DNA from: Suttonella ornithocola
Lineage (GTDB): Bacteria > Pseudomonadota > Gammaproteobacteria > Cardiobacteriales > Cardiobacteriaceae
Length of the DNA stretch: 13,139 bases
NCBI RefSeq assembly: GCF_001889065.1
Contig: NZ_LWHB01000139.1
Span: forward strand, 1-13,139
Direction of reading: 5' to 3'
Made by a program: the position numbers and the translations under genes. Positions 7,538-11,938 of the stretch are shown here, piece by piece; position 1 is the stretch's first letter, and every line of letters starts with the position of its first letter. The notes beneath the pieces were generated by a model. It was not told the DNA's origin and did no database searches. It worked only from the letters and a program-made list of their open reading frames with translations.

Positions 7538-8220
7538 ATATTTGGGAAAAATTACTGACCGCCTTACGGGGTGGCGTGAATGAAGCAGGAGAAAAATTGG
7601 TCGATTCACAAGCGTTGCGCATTTTAGAGCAAGAGCTACGCGATGCGAGCAGCGCTTTTGATCGCGCTAAGCAAAGTTTGGTGGAAGTGATGGCGCAGCA
7701 AAAAGTGGCAGAGCAAGCACTTTCAGCGACTGAGCAGCAAATTCAAGAATATGAAGGCTATGCGTTACAAGCGCTAGAGAAAGAAAATGAAGCACTAGCA
7801 CACGAAGTGGCGGGAAAAATTGCGTATTTGGAAGAAAAGCGTGCTAATGAGCAACAGCAAGCGAATCATTATCAACAATGTGCAGAACAGTTGCGCCAAG
7901 ATATTCGCGATACGGATTTACGTTTACAACAGATGCGCCAACAGCTAGATACGGTTAAGGCGACGGAAAGCGTGCAGCAAGCGCAACGGTTGATTGCGGA
8001 ACGCTTTGGACAATCGCAAAATAAGCTGCATTCGGCAATGGAGTCTTTGGCGCGAATTCAAGCTAAGCAACAGCATCAAGCAGCCAAGCATCAAGCACAA
8101 GCGGAACTTAGCCAAAATGAAAGCGCATCTTTAGAAGCGAAGTTAAAAGCGGCGGGTATTAAGCCGAGTAATAGCGCAGATGCAGTATTAGCGCGTTTGA
8201 AGGCAAAAAAAGAGAATTAA
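7534..8220 (+). CDS. yjfJ: PspA/IM30-family coiled-coil membrane-protection protein (YjfJ-like)
   Basis: PspA/IM30 (ESCRT-III-related) proteins coat the inner face of the cytoplasmic membrane, form helical or ring oligomers and limit proton leakage under envelope stress. The 228 residues are almost entirely alpha-helical coiled coil, rich in Gln, Glu, Ala and Lys. The amphipathic N-terminus is MNIWEKLLTALRGGVNEAGE, followed by the family element LRILEQELRDA. The central VKATESVQQAQ and the C-terminal AAGIKPSNSADAVLARLKA match E. coli YjfJ especially well. It therefore belongs to the YjfJ branch rather than to PspA of the pspABC operon. The start overlaps the stop of the DUF2170 gene by 4 nt (ATGA), with AAGGAG (7520-7525) 8 nt upstream. 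Co-expression with the DUF2170 protein suggests they work together, perhaps as regulator or partner. Confidence 0.92.
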   Translation: MNIWEKLLTALRGGVNEAGEKLVDSQALRILEQELRDASSAFDRAKQSLVEVMAQQKVAEQALSATEQQIQEYEGYALQALEKENEALAHEVAGKIAYLEEKRANEQQQANHYQQCAEQLRQDIRDTDLRLQQMRQQLDTVKATESVQQAQRLIAERFGQSQNKLHSAMESLARIQAKQQHQAAKHQAQAELSQNESASLEAKLKAAGIKPSNSADAVLARLKAKKEN

Positions 8221-8257
8221 TCAGAAAGTAGTGCTGACTTAATATAAGGCGGTAGCA

Positions 8258-8902
8258 ATGACAAGTTTTCAACAAATTATTCTGACGTTTCCAACGGTGA
8301 TTTTTACGTTTTTTTTAGCACTTGCCATTATTTTTTGGTTGGTTTCTCTGCTAGGCTTGTTTGATTTGGATATTGACCTTGATGCAGATGTTGATAGCAG
8401 CGAAACCCTTTCAGGGATGTTTACTGGTTTGTTATTGAAATTCCGTTTGGTGGGTTATCCGCTGACGCTCGTTTTTAGCGCTGTGGCATTGTTTGCTTGG
8501 TTGGTTTGTTATTACTTAGCTTATCTAACTGCGCGGTTTGTGCCGATAGTATGGGTGCAGTGGCTACTAGGGATAGTTTGGCTATGGGTTGCTTTATGGT
8601 TAGGCGCTTGGATAAGCGGCAAGATGTTGCGTCCTTTACGCGGTTTATTTAAGCAAACACAGCAAAAATCGGCAAATTTGCTAGGCAAAACGGCAGTTGT
8701 GCGTAGCACTCGGGTTGATAATCATTTTGGTGAGGCAGAGGTTATTGTTAGTGGTGCATCGCTTTTGTTAAAGGTGCGCACTGAAAATGCGGTGTTGCCA
8801 CGCCATAGTAAGGTGGTATTGATAGGGTATGACGCTGAAAGCGGTTGTTATCAAGTGGTAGATGAGGCGTCTTTTTTACAGTCCAATGAGGGAGAACTTT
8901 GA
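8258..8902 (+). CDS. yqiJ: YqiJ-like (DUF1449) membrane protein with C-terminal OB-fold
   Basis: YqiJ proteins are inner-membrane partners of YqiK-type flotillins and related to NfeD, whose soluble OB-fold is thought to help organise flotillin domains. The 214 residues show three hydrophobic segments (about 13-35, 66-90 and 97-119). An Asp-rich loop, DLDIDLDADVD, follows the first. A soluble beta-rich tail (about 140-203: LLGKTAVVRSTRV, GEAEVIVSGASLLLKVRT, SKVVLIGYD) fits the OB fold. It starts 37 bp after the pspA-like gene with AAGGCGG about 5 nt upstream. Its TGA shares its last base with the ATG of yqiK (TGATG), so the two are coupled. The gene appears intact, although its partner is truncated. 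Confidence 0.88.
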   Translation: MTSFQQIILTFPTVIFTFFLALAIIFWLVSLLGLFDLDIDLDADVDSSETLSGMFTGLLLKFRLVGYPLTLVFSAVALFAWLVCYYLAYLTARFVPIVWVQWLLGIVWLWVALWLGAWISGKMLRPLRGLFKQTQQKSANLLGKTAVVRSTRVDNHFGEAEVIVSGASLLLKVRTENAVLPRHSKVVLIGYDAESGCYQVVDEASFLQSNEGEL

Positions 8903-9486
8903 TGGGTAGTTTGGGTATGCCGCTATTAACGGCGTTGGTAGTCGTTATTATTGTCTTAGTGGGTTTGGCAGCGCTATTTAAGGCATTTTATGTGAAAGTT
9001 GAGCAGGGAAAAGCGTTAATTATTAACGATATGAGCTCAACGCCAAAGGTGCATTTTACCGGTGCATTTGTTTATCCAATTATTTACAAGAAAGAGTTGA
9101 TGAATATTTCGGTGATTACGTTGGAAATTGATCGCCGCGGTAAGGATGGATTGATTTGTGCCGATAATATGCGTGCAGATATTACGGTGGCGTTTTATCT
9201 TCGCGTTAATGAAACGGCTGAAGATGTGTTAAAGGTAGCGAAATCTGTGGGCGCTAGTCGTGCCTCGGATAAGGATGCAGTCAATGAACTCTTTAATGCG
9301 AAATTCTCTGAAGCACTGAAAACGGTGGGTAAGCAAATTGAGTTTGTTAAATTATTTGAAGACCGCCTCGCGTTTCGGGAAAAAATCATTGAGGTAATTG
9401 GTAATGATTTAAATGGTTATGCATTGGAAGATGTCGCTATTGACTTATATGTTATCCCCCATCGGGGAATCATAACAGTATCTTGA
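8902..9486 (+). pseudogene. yqiK: YqiK-family flotillin, truncated by prophage insertion
   Basis: YqiK is a flotillin-like SPFH protein of membrane microdomains, about 550 residues in E. coli. Here a signal-anchor segment (about 7-27) is followed by the SPFH domain (VKVEQGKALIIND, GAFVYPIIYKKELMNISVITLEID, NMRADITVAFYLRVN, AKFSEALKTVGKQ, NGYALEDVAID). The family match stops at Asp181 (codon 9442-9444). The remaining 13 codons are unrelated and end at TGA 9484-9486. The long C-terminal coiled coil needed for oligomerisation is missing and probably lies beyond the other end of the prophage. The ATG at 8902 has GGGAG (8890-8894) 7 nt upstream and is preferred to the TTG at 8899. A short membrane-anchored SPFH fragment could still be made. 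Confidence 0.85.
9454..9470. repeat. Small GC-rich palindrome next to the left phage junction
   Basis: TCCCC (9455-9459) and GGGGA (9464-9468) form a 5-bp stem with the 4-base loop CATC, flanked by AT on the left and AT on the right. The layout resembles the ATTCCC-N8-GGGAAT palindromes (dRS3) at which filamentous phages insert in Neisseria, but it is not the same sequence. It may be an attachment remnant or part of the phage origin region. Confidence 0.4.
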
Positions 9487-9508
9487 GCATTCAGATCCAT
9501 CAGCCTTG

Positions 9509-9540
9509 AACCCCGAAAGATTGACTTATCGGGGTTTTAT
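9509..9540 (+). terminator. Hairpin with T run directly before rep (terminator, attenuator or origin)
   Basis: AACCCCGA (9509-9516) pairs perfectly with TCGGGGTT (9529-9536). AAG (9517-9519) can also pair with CTT (9525-9527), with A9528 bulged. The stem is followed by TTTTATTATG, in which the ATG is the likely rep start. The shape is that of a Rho-independent terminator, which could stop read-through from the host operon. The GGGG in its 3' arm (9531-9534) is the only Shine-Dalgarno-like sequence for rep, so folding would also hide the start site. A rolling-circle origin is a third possibility. Confidence 0.55.
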
Positions 9541-9541
9541 T

Positions 9542-10801
9542 ATGTTAGGCACTCATCAACCAACAACCAAAGCGAACGCAGCGCATCAAGCAACAGGCGG
9601 AGCAGCGAAGCGCGCCGTTGCTGATGCGCGTGCGCTGTTTGAGCGTCAGCATAAAGAACGTTGGGGCGACACCCCCACGCTAACAGGGGGTGAAGCCAAT
9701 AACCTCCCATCTTTCAGGGCTGAAGAATTTGTAAGCCGTCGTGTAGCGCTGCCAGTAATTCGTAACGGCAAACTTGTTGAACAGTTATTCCGCCAACCGA
9801 CAGATGGACAAAAAGCCTTCATTGACCAATTAACCTTTGTCTTTGACAAAGACAGCCTTTGTGAACTCTCTAACCGTTCATCAAACGAATTTGAAACCAG
9901 TGAAGACTATATCAACGTCCTCAACCCCTACCTGTATGAAATCTTTGGTTTTGGCGCATCCCATAACCGTGAAAAGTCGGCAAATTTTTACAGTGAATCT
10001 TTTAACCTTGGTGACCATGAAACCAGCTATGGTTACGTTTGCATAGGTGGAGGTATTAATAAAAGCAACGCAAACACCATCTGTGTTGAACTGACCGCCT
10101 TTGGCTTAGGCGCTGCTGATGATGGCTGGGAACACCGCCTGCATGCATTCAGCACATTGCCTGAAATGTATGGCTTCCGCTATACCCGCGTTGACATAGC
10201 CCATGACTTTTTAGGCGGACAATACACCGTTGATGACGCCTTAAAAGCCTACTACGCAGGCGGATTCACTACCGCATTTACCCGCCCAAAAATCCGCAAA
10301 GAAGGCGACGATTGGTTTAACGACACCAGCAATGGACGAACCCTTTATATCGGCACTCGGCAAAGCTCACGTTTGCTCCGCTTCTATGAAAAAGGCAAAC
10401 AGCTCAAGATGCAAGATAGTCCTTGGGTCCGCTGTGAACTCGAATTACGCAGCCGTGACATCATTATCCCCAAAGACATCGTAATACACGCAGGCGATTA
10501 CCTATGTGCCAGTTATCCCGCCTTTGAAAAGCTTTTTTCCAGCGACACCCCGAAAAACATCATTGTCAAAGAGCGGATCATTCAGCGCTGTATCGAACAC
10601 AGCATTAAATACCTGCGCATACAAGGTTCAAAAGCCGTTGCCATGCTTAAAGAATTTGGCAAAAGCAATGATGAAATCATCTCCCTCTTTGATCCAAACG
10701 TCAAACTGCCTAAAGGTACGCACCCCGGTCAATATTTTGCAGCACATTTAAATATTGATTGGATACATCACAAACTCATTCCCAACCCTAACCCAATTTA
10801 A
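9542..10801 (+). CDS. Rolling-circle replication initiation protein (Rep_trans / phage replication initiation factor family)
   Basis: The protein should nick the phage plus strand at the origin to start rolling-circle replication, the role of gene II protein in M13-type phages and RstA in CTX phage. Family signatures are IDQLTFVFD (about 94-102 from this ATG), YTRVDIAHDF (214-223, the typical R-hydrophobic-D-x-x-x-D block) and TLYIGTRQSSRLLRFYEKGKQ followed by WVRCELELRSR (267-304). The start at 9542 is chosen over the in-frame TTG at 9506 because 9506 lies in the hairpin's flank and adds only 12 residues without family similarity. That gives 419 residues. A perfect GC-rich inverted repeat lies within its own coding sequence at 9670-9692. 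Codon use differs visibly from the host genes. I could not single out the catalytic Tyr with confidence. Confidence 0.87.
   Translation: MLGTHQPTTKANAAHQATGGAAKRAVADARALFERQHKERWGDTPTLTGGEANNLPSFRAEEFVSRRVALPVIRNGKLVEQLFRQPTDGQKAFIDQLTFVFDKDSLCELSNRSSNEFETSEDYINVLNPYLYEIFGFGASHNREKSANFYSESFNLGDHETSYGYVCIGGGINKSNANTICVELTAFGLGAADDGWEHRLHAFSTLPEMYGFRYTRVDIAHDFLGGQYTVDDALKAYYAGGFTTAFTRPKIRKEGDDWFNDTSNGRTLYIGTRQSSRLLRFYEKGKQLKMQDSPWVRCELELRSRDIIIPKDIVIHAGDYLCASYPAFEKLFSSDTPKNIIVKERIIQRCIEHSIKYLRIQGSKAVAMLKEFGKSNDEIISLFDPNVKLPKGTHPGQYFAAHLNIDWIHHKLIPNPNPI
9670..9692. repeat. GC-rich inverted repeat inside rep, candidate nicking origin
   Basis: CACCCCC (9670-9676) pairs perfectly with GGGGGTG (9686-9692) around a 9-base loop, ACGCTAACA. 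It encodes Asp-Thr-Pro-Thr-Leu-Thr-Gly-Gly of the poorly conserved Rep N-terminus. Rep_trans plasmids of the pT181 type carry their double-strand origin as a hairpin within rep, so an origin function is reasonable but unproven here. Confidence 0.4.
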
Positions 10802-10814
10802 CTAGGAGAAACCT

Positions 10815-11105
10815 ATGAACACAACCCAAAAAGCCCAACTAATTGGCGTCAAACAATTCAAAGGCGATGTTGATGGCAATCACTATGATAGCTGCAAATT
10901 ACGCTTACTCATGCCCGTGCCAAGTGATTCAGATCGCGAATGCGGTTACAACGTAACCGAAATTCAATACGGTACAAGTGCCAATTACCAGCAATTTAAA
11001 ACGCTTCAATTCCCGATAACAGTTGAGCTTGACTATGAACTGGAAACCCGAAGCGGACGTATCAACATGAGTCTAAAAGCCGTACGCCCTGTACCAAACA
11101 AATAA
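10815..11105 (+). CDS. Phage single-stranded DNA-binding protein (gene V-like)
   Basis: This 96-residue protein sits directly after rep, where filamentous phages encode the protein that coats newly made viral single strands and keeps them from being converted to duplex. It is predicted to be mostly beta-strand, with YDSCKLRLLMPVP near residues 24-36, QFKTLQFPITVELDYELETRSG (about 60-81) and the ending MSLKAVRPVP. This agrees with the small OB-fold binding proteins of Neisseria-type and Pf-type phages. AGGAGA (10803-10808) is 6 nt before the ATG, and the gap to the rep stop is 13 bp. The family match is by overall pattern and position rather than by a decisive motif. Confidence 0.75.
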   Translation: MNTTQKAQLIGVKQFKGDVDGNHYDSCKLRLLMPVPSDSDRECGYNVTEIQYGTSANYQQFKTLQFPITVELDYELETRSGRINMSLKAVRPVPNK

Positions 11106-11115
11106 GGATGTCGCC

Positions 11116-11310
11116 ATGTTCCGAATCACTTTTATTGTGCAAAGTCTGGAAACAGGCGAATTTTTAACCGCCGTTGATGGTGAAGTATGTTTCACCTATG
11201 ACCTAACTAAAGCCTATCAATTCAGCACTGTAAATGATGCCATTAACCATGCGCGGATTATTGAAAATGATTTGGAGCATGTATCTATCTTTCACCAAAT
11301 CGTTCTATAA
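11116..11310 (+). CDS. Small phage protein of unknown function
   Basis: A 64-residue ORF 10 bp downstream of the ssDNA-binding gene, preceded by AAGGATG about 5 nt before the ATG. The protein (MFRITFIVQSLETGEF...) has no membrane segment or signal peptide and looks like a small soluble alpha/beta protein. I do not recognise the family. Its position between the ssDNA-binding protein and coat genes is where filamentous phages often carry short accessory or regulatory ORFs. Its tight spacing and codon use like that of rep support it as a real gene. Confidence 0.6.
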   Translation: MFRITFIVQSLETGEFLTAVDGEVCFTYDLTKAYQFSTVNDAINHARIIENDLEHVSIFHQIVL

Positions 11311-11325
11311 GAAAGAGGAATAAAA

Positions 11326-11457
11326 ATGACAGATTTAATTGCACTATGTGTAGCAAATAACCCTAATATTTCTCATCTTAGTATTTCATCAGATTTATTA
11401 GGAACCTTTTGGCAACAACTTTCAGTATTTAATAGTTGTTTAAGTTGGGGTTATTAA
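11326..11457 (+). CDS. Small phage protein of unknown function (43 aa)
   Basis: The ORF begins MTDLIALCVANNPNISHLS and ends CLSWGY. GAAAGAGGAA (11311-11320) lies 5 nt before the ATG, a convincing ribosome binding site. Its TAA is followed immediately by the ATG of the next ORF. It is more AT-rich than rep. It has two Cys and no long hydrophobic run, and I recognise no family. The ribosome binding site and gap-free packing support translation. Confidence 0.5.
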   Translation: MTDLIALCVANNPNISHLSISSDLLGTFWQQLSVFNSCLSWGY

Positions 11458-11631
11458 ATGTATGTCTGTGTTGAACTGGTAAACAACACCTGCCAGAAAT
11501 GGCAAGAATTTTCGCTCCTGCCACCATTAGAACACGGTGATGGATTGAAAATCGGAGGTCTCTTTCTGTTATGTACAGTAACAGCTTGGGGCTTTCGTGA
11601 AATTGCAATGTTTGTACTTAATCGGAGATAA
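11458..11631 (+). CDS. Small membrane protein, minor coat-like (57 aa)
   Basis: Begins MYVCVELVNNTCQKWQEFS and carries one hydrophobic segment (about 33-52, IGGLFLLCTVTAWGFREIAMF) before a basic end, NRR. Small proteins with a short Cys-containing N-terminal part and one membrane helix occur just upstream of the major coat gene in Neisseria-type filamentous phages and may be minor virion proteins (pVII/pIX-like). It starts directly after the previous stop, so it is probably translated by coupling. Its end carries the Shine-Dalgarno of the major coat gene. The virion role is inferred from position and shape only. Confidence 0.6.
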   Translation: MYVCVELVNNTCQKWQEFSLLPPLEHGDGLKIGGLFLLCTVTAWGFREIAMFVLNRR

Positions 11632-11635
11632 AGTT

Positions 11636-11815
11636 ATGAAAAAACTTCTTATCGTCCCTGCATTATATGCAGGCTATGCAGCTGCTGCACTTCCGCCAGA
11701 AGTACAGCAAACGATTGACAGTACCAAGGAGGATATCACCACTGTAGGTGCTGCTCTTGTTGTGCTGGCGGTCGTTGTAATGGGCTTTCGTTGGCTCAAA
11801 GCGCAATTTTTCTAA
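11636..11815 (+). CDS. Major coat protein precursor (pVIII-like)
   Basis: A 59-residue precursor of the helical capsid protein, which is inserted in the inner membrane and assembled around the ssDNA during secretion. A signal peptide MKKLLIVPALYAGYAAA is followed by probable cleavage near residue 17 or 18. The mature part has an acidic amphipathic stretch (PPEVQQTIDSTKEDI), a hydrophobic membrane span (TTVGAALVVLAVVVMGF, about 35-51) and a basic C-terminus, RWLKAQFF, that would contact DNA. This is the classical pVIII layout. GGAGA (11624-11628) lies 7 nt before the ATG. A GTG start at 11597 is in frame but would spoil the signal peptide. A strong terminator follows immediately, as behind gene VIII in other inoviruses. 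Confidence 0.88.
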   Translation: MKKLLIVPALYAGYAAAALPPEVQQTIDSTKEDITTVGAALVVLAVVVMGFRWLKAQFF

Positions 11816-11821
11816 AATTGC

Positions 11822-11843
11822 AGGGAGGGGCAACCCTCCTTTT
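11822..11843 (+). terminator. Rho-independent terminator after the major coat gene
   Basis: GGAGGG (11824-11829) pairs with CCCTCC (11834-11839) around a GCAA tetraloop of the stable GNRA type, extended by one G-T and one A-T pair and followed by a TTTT run. It lies 7 bp after the coat stop. The position suggests separate, high-level transcription of the coat gene and reduced expression of the adsorption gene downstream. Confidence 0.85.
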
Positions 11844-11857
11844 GATTAGGATTCACT

Positions 11858-11938
11858 ATGACGACAGGAACTTATTTTGAATGGCTTATGTTAATTTACG
11901 TCGGCTTTGTATTGCCTTTTTTCTTATTTCCTCGCTAA
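11858..11938 (+). CDS. Tiny hydrophobic phage protein (26 aa), possible minor coat
   Basis: The sequence begins MTTGTYFEWLMLIYVGFVLP and ends FFLFPR: a single membrane helix with almost nothing else. TTAGGAT (11845-11851) precedes the ATG by about 6 nt. It overlaps the start of the TspB-like ORF in another frame by 58 nt. Minor tip proteins pVII and pIX of M13 are similarly short and hydrophobic, so a virion-tip role is plausible. It is not proven that this ORF is translated. Confidence 0.45.
   Translation: MTTGTYFEWLMLIYVGFVLPFFLFPR

Noticed and set aside
8899..8901. TTG start for yqiK
   Set aside because: The ATG at 8902 directly follows, has correct spacing from GGGAG and gives the usual TGATG coupling.
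9433..9460. Possible XerCD dif-like site at the phage junction (TATGTTA matches the XerD half)
   Set aside because: The XerC half and centre do not match, and most of the segment is host yqiK coding sequence; seven matching AT-rich bases are not significant.
9506..9541. TTG start at 9506 for the rep gene
   Set aside because: It would place the hairpin inside the coding region and add 12 residues without family similarity; ATG 9542 is more plausible, although its Shine-Dalgarno is weak.
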